This document shows, in pieces, positions 1 to 8,959 of a DNA stretch of 64,000 nt. Below the pieces are notes generated by a model. The model had not been told where the DNA came from. It saw nothing but the letters and a program-made list of their open reading frames with translations, and ran no database searches. Source of the stretch: a bacterium DOLZORAL124_38_8 (GTDB lineage Bacteria > Patescibacteriota > Gracilibacteria > UBA4473); NCBI GenBank assembly GCA_002747745.1, contig PDQG01000005.1:1-64000 (forward strand), read 5' to 3'. The stretch's first letter is position 1; every line of letters begins with the position of its first letter. Position numbers and translations under genes: made by a program.

Positions 1-2
1 AA

Positions 3-947
3 GGAATCTACTCAACACTTGCAAAAATGGAAAAAGAAGGAAAATTAAAAGTAAGATATGAAGCAAGTCATCATATTTTTATGCCTTCACAACTCAAAAC
101 AGCAGTCAAAGATTTGCTTGAACTTAGAAAATATTATGAAGGAGAACTTTTGAAATTTAACACGATAAAAATCCATTTTGATGGAGTAAATGAAATTAAC
201 ACCGCAGCAGTGCTTGAAGATTTTGCAAATGAACCAGGAAACAAAGGAGCAACTATTTTTGATGAAAAAGAATTGAAAGGATTGTTATTAGAACTTGCAA
301 AAGAAAAAATCAATCTTCACTTGCATACTGTTGGGGACCGTTCAGTAAGAATTGCCCTCAATGCAATGGAACAAGCCCAAAAAGAATTTGGTGGAAAACT
401 TCCTATGACCATGACACTTTCTCACTTGGAAGTAGTAAGTCCAGAAGATATGAAAAGATTTAAAGAACTTGGAGTGTATGCAAACTTCACACCACATTGG
501 CTTGGTGGAACTGTGTTTAAAGGTTCTGATGTTGCTTTGGGAGCAGAAAGATTTGCCCACAATCAACCAGTAAATGCCCTTGTAAAAGCAAATGCAGATG
601 TGACTTTTTCTAGTGATGTGGTAAGTATGCCTCAACAAGAAAGAGCCAATCCATTTATGGGAATTCAAATGGGAATGACCAGACAAGAACCAGCACTTGG
701 TAAAGACACCAAAGTATTTGGGCAAGAAAGTGATAGAGTGAGTCTAGAAACGATGCTAAAAGGTTATACTATCAATAATGCAAAACAACTTGGAATTTCT
801 AAAACAACAGGTTCTCTTGAAGTTGGAAAATCAGCAGACTTTATAGTAATTCCAGAAAATATTTTCAAGGTTGATGTCTATGATATTTCAAAAATTACAC
901 CGGAAAAAGTGTATTTGATGGGGAAAGAAATGAGTATTAAGAAATAG
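3..947 (+). CDS. YtcJ-like amidohydrolase, C-terminal part (5' end outside window)
   Basis: This is the C-terminal part of a YtcJ-type amidohydrolase (amidohydrolase family 3), metal-dependent hydrolases of amide or ester bonds in small molecules. The reading frame is open back to base 3, so the ATG at 27 is probably internal. Family members are usually above 500 residues; about 314 codons are visible. Support comes from the segment IHFDGVNEINTAA, the HLHTVGDR motif that carries a probable metal-binding His, the SHLE motif, SSDVV, and the closing GSLEVGKSADFIVI strand typical of amidohydrolases. Arginine is mostly AGA, unlike the CGA-rich backbone, which hints at separate ancestry. The substrate cannot be told from sequence. 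Confidence 0.85.
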   Translation, partial: GIYSTLAKMEKEGKLKVRYEASHHIFMPSQLKTAVKDLLELRKYYEGELLKFNTIKIHFDGVNEINTAAVLEDFANEPGNKGATIFDEKELKGLLLELAKEKINLHLHTVGDRSVRIALNAMEQAQKEFGGKLPMTMTLSHLEVVSPEDMKRFKELGVYANFTPHWLGGTVFKGSDVALGAERFAHNQPVNALVKANADVTFSSDVVSMPQQERANPFMGIQMGMTRQEPALGKDTKVFGQESDRVSLETMLKGYTINNAKQLGISKTTGSLEVGKSADFIVIPENIFKVDVYDISKITPEKVYLMGKEMSIKK

Positions 948-963
948 TAGTTAGTTGGAAAAT

Positions 964-1290
964 ATGAAAAAAATTATAAAGAAATTTAAAAAAAGTGTAG
1001 AAATTTCTGCAATGCAAAAGAATGAGTTTTTACTTTCAGATATTTTGGCAAAAGTAGAAAAACACAAATACCAGCATCAAGATTTTGTGAATATAAAATT
1101 GAAAGGGTATTCAAAAGATGAAATTGATTATCATATTTTTCTTCTTAAAGATGCAGGTTTTATAACTGTCGCTGAAAATGAAGAAGGAAGAGACATGCCG
1201 GTTTTGATAACATGGAAGGGGCAACTCTATTATGACTCTCTCAAAGCAGGATTCATGGATTGGATCTTGAAATTACTTCAAATTAAATAA
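964..1290 (+). CDS. DUF2513-like small protein
   Basis: A 108-residue protein resembling the DUF2513/YjcQ family, which is thought to be winged-helix and is common in phages and mobile regions. Visible hallmarks are GYSKDEIDYHIFLLKDAGFI in the middle and ITWKGQLYYDSL near the end, matching the family's 'GY..eEI.YH..lL.eaGli' and 'LTW.G..fLd' patterns. I chose the ATG at 964; a TTG lies nine bases upstream in frame. It follows the amidohydrolase after 16 bases and shares its AGA-type arginine codons. A hairpin terminator follows. Function unknown; DNA binding is only a guess. Confidence 0.65.
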   Translation: MKKIIKKFKKSVEISAMQKNEFLLSDILAKVEKHKYQHQDFVNIKLKGYSKDEIDYHIFLLKDAGFITVAENEEGRDMPVLITWKGQLYYDSLKAGFMDWILKLLQIK

Positions 1291-1319
1291 AAAGTTTTTG
1301 AGCACGACCGAAATTTTAA

Positions 1320-1352
1320 GCAAGGCGAGATTCTATTCTCCCTTGCTTTTTT
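1320..1352 (+). terminator. Intrinsic terminator after DUF2513 gene
   Basis: GCAAGG and GAGA pair with TCTC and CCTTGC around a short loop, with a C-C mismatch in the stem. A run of six T follows. Confidence 0.7.
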
Positions 1353-1406
1353 AGTATTAGTATTATAGGTTTGTTTGGATATATAGTTATTTACCAGTTG
1401 AAATTT

Positions 1407-2375
1407 ATGAATAAACAAGAAATTTGCCAATGTAAGCACACCAAAGAAAATAAACTTTTTGGGTTTGGGGCAGTCATAACGCTACTTATTTTAGTAGGTT
1501 TAACAATTGGCTCTTTTTTTAAAACGGAACTTATTGATTATGTAAAAACCGATGCGGTAAAAAATTATAAAATCGAAAATAATATTTCCGATAATCTTTC
1601 GTACGAAGCCATAGAGAAAAAACTATCAAAAGATGATAAAGAAATGGTAGATATGCTAGATTATTATTACTGGTTTGTGGTGCTTTTGTTGCCAGTGGGG
1701 TATTTTCTTTTGTTGATGGGAGTTCTTGGGAAAAAATATGGCGACTTACGCGCCAATTCGGTAAAACTTAATAAACATCAGTACCCAGAAGTGTATAAAA
1801 TTTTTGCAGAAATGGCCAAAGAGTTGGGGTTTAAAAAAACACCAGAACTTTATTTGGTAAGCGGAAACGGAACCCTTAATGCCTATGCTACTTGTGTGCC
1901 TGGGTACCGGAATTTTTCGGCCATTTACTCTGATATTTTAGAGCGATGTTTGAAAAATAATGACATGGAAACACTTAAATTTATTCTTGGGCACGAACTT
2001 GGGCATATTAAATTTAACCATGTAAAATGGTGGTATAATTTTTTGACTATGTGGATGAATCTACCCGTGGTAAAATATATTTTTGGGTTACCGCTATCAA
2101 GAGCCAGAGAATTAGGGTGTGATAAATTAGCGCAAAAACTTTCAAAAAATACCGATGGAAGACCATTGATGATGCTTTCGGCGGGAAAGTATGCCTACCA
2201 AGATATTGATATGGAAGAATACACAAAAGAGCATTTTGAAAAGAAAAATTTCTGGGCTTGGGTTTCAAACTTATTTAATGACCATACTATTTTATCTTGG
2301 CGAATTGCTGCTATTCGAAAAAATCATCAAGCAGGATTATTTTTCAAAAATACAAAAGATAATCGTAAAAAATAA
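1407..2375 (+). CDS. M48-family membrane zinc metalloprotease
   Basis: A 322-residue M48-type peptidase related to HtpX/Ste24. The zinc motif HELGH lies near residue 196 in HELGHIKFNH, and the third ligand is probably the Glu of SRARELGCD. Two hydrophobic segments, near residues 17-37 and 90-108, should place it in the membrane. Members degrade damaged membrane proteins or process small substrates; the target here is unknown. The ATG at 1407 is preferred over an in-frame TTG at 1371. The N-terminus carries CQCKH, a short Cys/His cluster that might bind metal. The arrangement is not canonical HtpX, which has four membrane segments. Confidence 0.85.
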   Translation: MNKQEICQCKHTKENKLFGFGAVITLLILVGLTIGSFFKTELIDYVKTDAVKNYKIENNISDNLSYEAIEKKLSKDDKEMVDMLDYYYWFVVLLLPVGYFLLLMGVLGKKYGDLRANSVKLNKHQYPEVYKIFAEMAKELGFKKTPELYLVSGNGTLNAYATCVPGYRNFSAIYSDILERCLKNNDMETLKFILGHELGHIKFNHVKWWYNFLTMWMNLPVVKYIFGLPLSRARELGCDKLAQKLSKNTDGRPLMMLSAGKYAYQDIDMEEYTKEHFEKKNFWAWVSNLFNDHTILSWRIAAIRKNHQAGLFFKNTKDNRKK

Positions 2376-2403
2376 AATATTTATTAATTAAGCTGAAAAA
2401 ATA

Positions 2404-2703
2404 ATGAAAACAATCGAAGCAATGAGAGCGAATTGCAAAGCAATGGATGAAATTTTTTTGTCAGTAGAGAAAGATTTTAAAGAAATCGAAAAAATGAGTC
2501 AAAAACTCGAATCTTTTGCTCAAAAAATGGAAGTTTTAGAAAAATTCTATTTTGAAGGTGATTGGCAAAAAGAACGAGCAAAACTAGCCGAAGTCAATCA
2601 AGACAATTTTGCTTGTTTGAGCGAGGACGGAATTTGGAATTTGTCGGGGTCGTACCGAGAAGAAAAAATTAAACTGATAAAACAACTGGTGCAGTCGTTG
2701 TAA
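2404..2703 (+). CDS. DUF4298-like protein
   Basis: A 99-residue, highly charged, mostly helical protein. The N-terminal 50 residues look like coiled coil (KDFKEIEKMSQKLESFAQKM). The later part has FYFEGDWQKE and LSEDGIWNL, which match the conserved C-terminal signature of the DUF4298 family. No signal peptide or membrane segment is seen. It starts 28 bases after the protease stop and may be cotranscribed with it. Function unknown. Confidence 0.6.
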   Translation: MKTIEAMRANCKAMDEIFLSVEKDFKEIEKMSQKLESFAQKMEVLEKFYFEGDWQKERAKLAEVNQDNFACLSEDGIWNLSGSYREEKIKLIKQLVQSL

Positions 2704-2779
2704 ATTAGGGGAATGCTTGCCATCGCAAGAAAAAGGGTTAGTCTTTTAAAAAAGGGTAACTCTTTAAAATTAAAAAAAT

Positions 2780-3199
2780 ATGAAAAATAGCAAAATGGTT
2801 CTGGCTTTCTGTGCGGTTATTGTTTTAGTAATCGCCGCGGCTGGTCTGTATAAATTTAATTATCTGTCTGGAAAATCTGGATATGATGTAGACGGAAATA
2901 AAATGCAAGAAAAAAGTATTTCAGAATCAAAAGAAGCAACAAAAAACAACATTGAAATTTTCAAGATTGCTCCACAAACACAAAAATGTACGGGAGTGGT
3001 TGAAATGGATTGTTTGGTGGTAAATGGAGAACTATTTTATGACAGCATTGACGGTTTTGAGTTTGAAAATGGTTACAACTACGAGTTAGAAGTAGAGAAA
3101 AAACAACTTTGTGATTCAAAAAATCCAAGCGAGTGTCCGCAAGATAAAGGAATGTATCAATATACTCTGAAAAAAGTTTTGAAAAAAGAGAAAAATTGA
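2780..3199 (+). CDS. Membrane-anchored DUF4377-like protein; the only TGA stop in the window
   Basis: A 139-residue protein with one N-terminal hydrophobic segment (about residues 7-27), so it is probably exported and anchored. The outer domain has KCTGVVEMDCLVVNG and DGFEFENGYNYELEV, which match DUF4377, a small beta-rich domain of bacterial envelope proteins. Four Cys could form two disulfides. Function unknown. This is the one gene of 57 that ends in TGA; in frame, a TAG follows only seven codons later, so reading TGA as sense would add very little. Confidence 0.65.
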   Translation: MKNSKMVLAFCAVIVLVIAAAGLYKFNYLSGKSGYDVDGNKMQEKSISESKEATKNNIEIFKIAPQTQKCTGVVEMDCLVVNGELFYDSIDGFEFENGYNYELEVEKKQLCDSKNPSECPQDKGMYQYTLKKVLKKEKN

Positions 3200-3245
3200 A
3201 ATTTTCTGATAAGGAAATAGTCGTTAAAAAATAAATAATCAGGCG

Positions 3246-4025
3246 ATGAAACAGTTAGCGGTGAATGATAAAAAAATAGGATTAGCGTTAGGTGGTGGAG
3301 CCACATTGGGGGCGGTGCACATTGGGGTGTTAAAGGCTTTAGATGAGGCTGGAATTAAAATAGATTGTGTGGCTGGAACGAGTATTGGGGCTTTGGTGTC
3401 GGCCTTTTTTGCTTTTCGAAAAAATTATGACTTTATTCAAGATATTGCTCTCAATATGGAGTGGGATGATATAGCCTCAATCTCTATTTCGAAATACGGG
3501 TTGTTTGATAACACCAAAATTGAAGAATTAGTAGAAACGCATCTCGGAAAAGTCGAGTTTGAGAAGGCGGAAATTCCGTTGGCCTTTGTAGCGACGGATA
3601 TTTTGAATGGCGAAAAGGTGATATTAAATAAAGGTCGGGTAGCCAAAGCCGTAGCAGCCAGTTGTTGTATTCCTGGTGTGTTTCGTCCGATAGAGTTAGA
3701 ACATCGACTCTTAGTAGATGGTGGATTGGTTGAGAATGTGCCAATTTCGCCATTAAAAGAAATGGGTGCAGATATTATTATTGCCGTCGATTTGTCTTCG
3801 GGGAGTTCGTATGAAAAACCGAATAATTTTTTTGATATATTGATGAATAGTTATCAAACATCAATGTTATCGAAAACGAAAATGCAAACAAAGGGAGTTG
3901 ATTTGTTGATTAGCCCAGATTTAGATGATTTTAGCGCGATAGATACTGATCAGACGAAAGACTTAATAGAGATTGGATATCAGTCCGCCAAGCAAAAAAT
4001 AGCTGTTTGGTTGATGGGATGTTAA
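3246..4025 (+). CDS. Patatin-like phospholipase (RssA/YchK type)
   Basis: A 259-residue patatin-like acyl hydrolase. The oxyanion-hole motif GGGATLG is at 16-22, the nucleophile elbow GTSIG at 44-48 (Ser46), and the dyad Asp in DGG at 158-160. These are the three hallmarks of the Ser/Asp dyad lipases. There is no signal peptide, so it should act on membrane lipids from the cytoplasm. Its length fits the short bacterial RssA group. It stands alone with no lipid gene beside it. The substrate is unknown. Confidence 0.92.
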   Translation: MKQLAVNDKKIGLALGGGATLGAVHIGVLKALDEAGIKIDCVAGTSIGALVSAFFAFRKNYDFIQDIALNMEWDDIASISISKYGLFDNTKIEELVETHLGKVEFEKAEIPLAFVATDILNGEKVILNKGRVAKAVAASCCIPGVFRPIELEHRLLVDGGLVENVPISPLKEMGADIIIAVDLSSGSSYEKPNNFFDILMNSYQTSMLSKTKMQTKGVDLLISPDLDDFSAIDTDQTKDLIEIGYQSAKQKIAVWLMGC

Positions 4026-4135
4026 AGTTTTTCTTCTTAATTTGTTTCGGCGGGCAATAAGAGTCTTTCTTTTGTCTTGAATTAGTCAGCGAAATGTGTA
4101 TGATTGGCTTTGTATAACTTATAATTTAAACACGA

Positions 4136-4732
4136 ATGGCACATTTGTATTTAGTTCGACACGGGCAGTCTCAGTGGAATTTAGAGAATCGGTTTACTGG
4201 GTGGGAAAACCCTGATTTGACCGAACAAGGAAGAGCCGAAGCACGACAAGCGGGGGCGATTTTGAAGCAAAAGCATATTGATGAAGCCTTTACTTCTGAT
4301 TTGCAAAGGGCTCAACATACGCTGGATATTATTTTAGCAGAAACAGGGTTTGAATTACCCGTTACAAAAAACCAAGCGCTTAATGAACGGCATTATGGTG
4401 ATTTGCAAGGGTTAAATAAAGCTGAAACAGCTGAAAAATTTGGGAAAGAATTAGTTCATCAATGGCGTCGTTCTTACGACACACCACCCCCAAATGGAGA
4501 AAGTTTGAAAGATACGAAAGAAAGAGTTTTGCCATACTTTGAAGCCGTTATTTTACCAGTTTTAAAGGAAGGAAAAGATGTATTAATTGTGGCACACGGA
4601 AACAGTTTGCGTGCGTTGATTATGTTCTTTGAGAATTTAACGCCGGAAGAAATTTTGAAAAAAGAGTTAGCGACAGGTGTTCCAATGGCGTATGAGTATT
4701 CAAATGATGAATATAAAGTTCTAGAAATTTAA
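4136..4732 (+). CDS. gpmA: 2,3-bisphosphoglycerate-dependent phosphoglycerate mutase
   Basis: A 198-residue histidine phosphatase-fold enzyme that interconverts 3- and 2-phosphoglycerate in glycolysis. The phosphohistidine motif [10 protein letters not shown] is at 5-14, followed by the GpmA-specific [35 protein letters not shown] and the second catalytic His in AHGNSLRAL are all present. It is shorter than the roughly 230-250 residues usual for the family, mainly at the C-terminus, but no active-site element is missing. A TTGAAT/TATGAT promoter-like pair with a 16-base spacer lies upstream, around 4078-4105. Confidence 0.95.
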   Translation: MAHLYLVRHGQSQWNLENRFTGWENPDLTEQGRAEARQAGAILKQKHIDEAFTSDLQRAQHTLDIILAETGFELPVTKNQALNERHYGDLQGLNKAETAEKFGKELVHQWRRSYDTPPPNGESLKDTKERVLPYFEAVILPVLKEGKDVLIVAHGNSLRALIMFFENLTPEEILKKELATGVPMAYEYSNDEYKVLEI

Positions 4733-4751
4733 TTTTCAAACAAAAAATTCT

Positions 4752-5594
4752 TTATTTCCACTCCCAAAAAATCTGATTCGGGATCCGCAAATCAATATGG
4801 TCAAACCGTTTTGATTGGAACCGAATCTTTTTTTCGGCTAGCACTAATTTTTCTATTTGTTCGGGAATTTCCTGTTGTAAATCAAGCCAAATGACGGCTT
4901 GTTTTCGTTTGGTCACGAGATGGTATTCTTGTGCTTTGTATAAATAAAGGCGTTCTTTTGGAATTATATTCAATTTATTAAACAAGAGTTGTTCAGCTTG
5001 CTTAATTTTTTTTAAATCGTCGGTTGTAAAAATTCGATCGCGAATTTTTATGAATTTAGGGTGCTGTTGAACTTTGATAGTTGGCAAAGTTGGACGGGCA
5101 TTATTTTGGGCTACCAGTCCATTATCCGTAATGGTAAATTTGTTGGCGGATTCTTCGTTGATGATATTAAAAATTGCTGGATGCGACTGGTATGAAATGC
5201 TCAGTGTTTTGGGCCATTTGGTTTGAATGTGCACTGTTTTTATTTCTGGAAACTTATGTTGAATTTGTTGGGTAAGCTCCTTTTTTGAAAGCAAAAACAA
5301 GTTTTTGTGTTTGAGTGGTTGGACAAGTTTTTGTACGGCCGAGATAGGAGGAAATTCTGATTCGCTTTTGATGAGAATGTTGGTCAGTGAGAAGTAGGGA
5401 GAAAATAAAGCAAAGAGAATAAACCCTAACATGCTCAGTACTGATATAGTTAAGATGATTCGTCCTTTAAACAATACTTTGGCCGCACTCCAAATGTCTC
5501 GAAAGCAAAACAGTCGATGAAGCAGGCTTTTTTTCAGTCGTTTGTTTCGTATTTGGTGACGTTTTGTCCGATTTGACCTCGTAAAATGGGTCAT
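4752..5594 (-). CDS. FtsQ/DivIB-like cell division protein
   Basis: A 280-residue bitopic membrane protein. A basic cytoplasmic tail (about 1-45) is followed by one membrane helix (about 46-68) and a POTRA-like domain (about 70-145) with NLFLLSKKELTQQI, IKTVHIQTKWPKTLSI and a following FtsQ-like beta domain. FtsQ links the FtsB/FtsL complex to the divisome. It sits five bases after frr on the same strand and converges on gpmA. No other division gene is adjacent. The call rests on layout and the POTRA pattern, since FtsQ sequences diverge strongly. Confidence 0.72.
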   Translation of the reverse strand: MTHFTRSNRTKRHQIRNKRLKKSLLHRLFCFRDIWSAAKVLFKGRIILTISVLSMLGFILFALFSPYFSLTNILIKSESEFPPISAVQKLVQPLKHKNLFLLSKKELTQQIQHKFPEIKTVHIQTKWPKTLSISYQSHPAIFNIINEESANKFTITDNGLVAQNNARPTLPTIKVQQHPKFIKIRDRIFTTDDLKKIKQAEQLLFNKLNIIPKERLYLYKAQEYHLVTKRKQAVIWLDLQQEIPEQIEKLVLAEKKIRFQSKRFDHIDLRIPNQIFWEWK

Positions 5595-5599
5595 AGAAC

Positions 5600-6145
5600 T
5601 TATATGTTTAGAATTTCTTCCTCTTTTTTCTTGGTGAGGGTATCAACTTCTTTGTTGGCTTCATTAATGACCTCTTGAATATCGGTTTCTAATTTTTTTG
5701 CTTCGTCTTCAGAAATTTCTTTTTCGTCTTTTTGCAGTTTGACCATATCACGTGAATCGGCTCGTTTGTTTCGAATGGTGATTCGTGTTTTTTCGGCTTC
5801 TTCGTGAACGACTTTTACCAATTGTTTTCGTCGGTCTTCGGTCATTGGTGGAATAGGAAGCAAGATGTATTCACCCATGTTTTGTGGGTTGATACCGATG
5901 TTGCTTGATTGAATGGCTTTCTCAATTTCTCCTAATAAAGATTTGTCCCATGGTTCAATTCGAATGGTTTTGGCATCAGGGCAAGAAACATTAGCAGTCG
6001 ATTTGAGTGACATCATGGCCCCATAACTTTCTACTTGAATTTCGTCTACTAAGGCGGTGTTGGCTCGTCCGGCTTGTAATGAGCTAAACTGTGATTTTAA
6101 GTGTTCAATGGCTTTTTTTAATTCTTGTTGGAGAGTCGTAATCAT
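5600..6145 (-). CDS. frr: Ribosome recycling factor
   Basis: A 181-residue protein covering the full length of RRF, which with EF-G splits the post-termination ribosome. The signature QAGRANTALVD is near residue 24, the central domain has KTIRIEPWDKSLL, and the C-terminal half has IPPMTEDRRKQLVK, then KTRITIRNKRADS and the closing charged helix. It is the first gene of a two-gene unit with the ftsQ-like gene. It is divergent from infB across about 125 bases, an arrangement that puts two translation factors back to back. Confidence 0.97.
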   Translation of the reverse strand: MITTLQQELKKAIEHLKSQFSSLQAGRANTALVDEIQVESYGAMMSLKSTANVSCPDAKTIRIEPWDKSLLGEIEKAIQSSNIGINPQNMGEYILLPIPPMTEDRRKQLVKVVHEEAEKTRITIRNKRADSRDMVKLQKDEKEISEDEAKKLETDIQEVINEANKEVDTLTKKKEEEILNI

Positions 6146-6270
6146 GATTTTTTAAGGATAACAAATTTCATTGGCATTCTATTTTTTTTCGGAAAAAAAT
6201 ACAACCGAAACTTTAAAATAGGGAAAAAATCTAGACAACAACGGTTTTTTCACTACCCTCTAGTGCGAAT

Positions 6271-8382
6271 ATGTCTATATCAATAAACGATCTCGCGAAA
6301 AAGTTAGAAATTGCCCCAGAGGCAGTTATTTTACATGCCATGGATGTTGGGTTTGATATCCCAGAAGATGATATGATTCCTGATGATGTGGCGGCCGAAA
6401 TTGAATCAATTGAGTTAGGAGATGAAATCCGGCAAACGGAACACCAAATTCAAGATCAATTAGATCGAGAAATTATTGAATCACAACAAAAAAAGACGGC
6501 TGGTTCAAAGAAAAAATCAGCTCGAAAAACCGCGGCAGATAAAGAAAAGAAAGAAAGAGAAGCTCAAAAACTACAAGAGCGAAACGAGGTTGAAGTAAAA
6601 AAATCTGATGATGGAACGATTATTCTTCCAGAATCTATGACGGTGCGGGAATTGTCGATTAAAATTGGGAAACCAATTCCGATTGTGTTGGTAAAAATGA
6701 AACAGAACGGAATTATTGCCAATTTAAAAGAAGATGTAGATTTTGATACAGCCTCGATTATTGCGTCAGAGTTAGGAATCAAAGTCCGAAAAGAATCAGC
6801 GGAACTTTCAGGAGACCAATTGTTCCGAGGAGATTTAAAATCATTGTTAGCCGAAGAAGAAGCCGAAGATTTAGTAAAACGACCGCCTGTGGTGTCTATT
6901 ATGGGGCACGTTGATCATGGGAAAACCTCAATCTTAGATTATATCCGAAAATCAGCCGTAGCCGATGGTGAAGCGGGGGGAATTACCCAACGAATTGGTG
7001 CCTACCAAGTAGATGTGAAAGGAGAGACCGTGACGTTCTTAGATACGCCTGGGCATGAAGCCTTTACGGCTATGCGAGCCCGAGGAGCCCGAGCAACCGA
7101 CATTGCTATTTTGGTGGTAGCTGGAAACGAAGGAGTGAAGCCACAAACCATTGAAGCGATTAATCACGCCAAAGCGGCGGAAATTCCAATTATCGTAGCG
7201 ATTAATAAAATGGATATTGCGGGGGCAAACCCAGAAATTGTAAAAGGTGGATTAGCCGAAAACAATTTGACGCCTGAAGACTGGGGCGGAGATGCGCCAT
7301 GTATCCCTGTTAGTGCCAAAACTGGTATGGGAATCGATGACCTGCTTGATATGGTAGTAACGGTGGCTGATTTGCAAGAATTAAAAGCGAATCCGAATCG
7401 ACCCGCTATTGCGACCGTGATTGAAGCGAATATGGATTCGAAAACGGGAATGTCGGCAACGGTATTGGTAAATACAGGAACGCTAAAACAACGAGATTCG
7501 TTTGTAATTTACGACCAAAATGGGCGAATTAGAACGATGAAAAACTACCAAGGGAAATTAGTGAAAGTGGCACCACCAAGTACGCCAGTTGAAATCACGG
7601 GGTTAGACAAAATGCCACAAATGGGTGATTTGTTGCAAGTGATGAAAAATGATAAAATTGCTCGAAAAAAAGCAGAAGAAGTGGGTGAATTGTTGCACAC
7701 CGATAAATTAAGTAAAAAGAAGAAAAATTCGTTGGCGACGTTGAAAGCTAAAATTGCGGAAGGTCGGATGAATCAATTGAAAATTGTGGTAAAGGCTGAT
7801 TCAAATGGAACGCTTGAAGCCGTAAAAGCTGAAGTTGAAAAAATCCGTACGGAAGATTCGTTTGCGAAAATTATTCATGCGGGAGCCGGAGAAATTTCGG
7901 AATCAGATTTGATGTTGGCTTCGGCTGGAGACGCGATTGTGGTTGGATTTAATATCAAATCTCCTGGGCGAATTAAAAAATTAGCCGAAAAAGAAGGCGT
8001 TGATATGTTTGAATATGATGTGATTTATCATTTGACGGAAAAGATTCAAGATATTTTGGAAGGAAACGAAGAAGCCGAAGAAACCGAAACCATTATTGGA
8101 CAATTTGTGGCCAAAGCGGTATTTGCGGCTAATAAGAAAATGGCCGTAGTGGGAGGAGCCGTCTTGGAAGGATTTGTAAAAGCAAAAACGAAATTCCGAT
8201 TGTTCCGAAAAGAGAAAGATGAAGATAGATTAATGGGAACCGGAAAAGTTGATACGGTGCAAATTGGGCAAAAAGAAGAAGAACAAGTTGGGGCTGGAAC
8301 CGACTGTGGAATGAAATTGTCTCACAAAGATTTAGAGTTTTTGCCTGGTGATCGGTTAGAAATTTTTACAGAGAATAAATAG
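6271..8382 (+). CDS. infB: Translation initiation factor IF-2
   Basis: A 703-residue IF-2, the GTPase that brings initiator tRNA to the 30S subunit. Two IF2_N-like helical modules are visible, at about 1-28 and 120-150, joined by a Lys/Glu-rich linker. The G domain starts near residue 205 with GHVDHGKT, then [12 protein letters not shown] and SAKTGMG. Domains II to IV follow, ending in the [12 protein letters not shown] C-terminal module. The length is normal for a bacterium with a short N-terminal region. The gene has its own rho-independent terminator. Confidence 0.98.
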   Translation: MSISINDLAKKLEIAPEAVILHAMDVGFDIPEDDMIPDDVAAEIESIELGDEIRQTEHQIQDQLDREIIESQQKKTAGSKKKSARKTAADKEKKEREAQKLQERNEVEVKKSDDGTIILPESMTVRELSIKIGKPIPIVLVKMKQNGIIANLKEDVDFDTASIIASELGIKVRKESAELSGDQLFRGDLKSLLAEEEAEDLVKRPPVVSIMGHVDHGKTSILDYIRKSAVADGEAGGITQRIGAYQVDVKGETVTFLDTPGHEAFTAMRARGARATDIAILVVAGNEGVKPQTIEAINHAKAAEIPIIVAINKMDIAGANPEIVKGGLAENNLTPEDWGGDAPCIPVSAKTGMGIDDLLDMVVTVADLQELKANPNRPAIATVIEANMDSKTGMSATVLVNTGTLKQRDSFVIYDQNGRIRTMKNYQGKLVKVAPPSTPVEITGLDKMPQMGDLLQVMKNDKIARKKAEEVGELLHTDKLSKKKKNSLATLKAKIAEGRMNQLKIVVKADSNGTLEAVKAEVEKIRTEDSFAKIIHAGAGEISESDLMLASAGDAIVVGFNIKSPGRIKKLAEKEGVDMFEYDVIYHLTEKIQDILEGNEEAEETETIIGQFVAKAVFAANKKMAVVGGAVLEGFVKAKTKFRLFRKEKDEDRLMGTGKVDTVQIGQKEEEQVGAGTDCGMKLSHKDLEFLPGDRLEIFTENK

Positions 8383-8424
8383 TTGGTTGGCAAGTTCGCG
8401 AGTAGAAAAATTTACAAATATAAG

Positions 8425-8452
8425 AAAAACCCCAGCTGAAGGCTGGGGGTTT
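8425..8452 (+). terminator. Intrinsic terminator after infB
   Basis: AAACCCCAGC, a TGAA loop, then GCTGGGGGTTT. The A-rich and T-rich flanks on the two sides would let it work on both strands, so it may also serve the minus-strand gene that ends at 8465. Confidence 0.85.
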
Positions 8453-8464
8453 ATAACGTTTCTC

Positions 8465-8866
8465 TTAATTTCGAGTAACCTTTTGTATGGAATTAGTTAT
8501 ATTAGATGAGTTTTCATGAACTGGGTGGGATTGTTCAAGTGCTTGGTACTCAATGATAAAATTTTTTATTTCCTTTAAAATCCTTTGGTAATATTCCTTT
8601 TTATAGTTAGAGGAAAGAGAGGTTTCTTTAATTCTCGTTAAATGACATGAACAATAGTTTAAGTTCTCAAGCTTTTGATTTTGACTATAATCTAGATTAT
8701 GAAGAAAATTTTCTTTTAGTTTGGTTTCTATTTGTTTCATTAATGATAATAGGGCATCAATTTTTTCTGCTAAAATTTCTGGATTTGGGTCATACAAAAA
8801 GTCTTCATCAAAACGGGTAATATCAATTTCTTCGATGGTTCTTGGCAGCGTGTTCAGGTTTTCCAT
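8465..8866 (-). CDS. Hypothetical helical protein, 133 aa
   Basis: I do not recognise this protein. It is 133 residues, acidic at the N-terminus (EEIDITRFDEDFLYD) and helical through the middle, with a CSCH cluster at about 73-76 and no signal peptide or membrane helix. Arginine codons are largely AGA/CGT, and the coding sequence is more AT-rich than its neighbours, consistent with recent acquisition or weak constraint. It lies alone between the infB terminator and thyA. It may be a real lineage-specific gene; coding potential is supported by an uninterrupted frame and a plausible ATG. Confidence 0.5.
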   Translation of the reverse strand: MENLNTLPRTIEEIDITRFDEDFLYDPNPEILAEKIDALLSLMKQIETKLKENFLHNLDYSQNQKLENLNYCSCHLTRIKETSLSSNYKKEYYQRILKEIKNFIIEYQALEQSHPVHENSSNITNSIQKVTRN

Positions 8867-8959
8867 ATTTTTATTATAAAATGATTTGCTTTTTTTTGCA
8901 AGTTTTTTTGTGTAATATTAACCACTTTCACATACAGTACGAGAATTTATATGGTTTTT

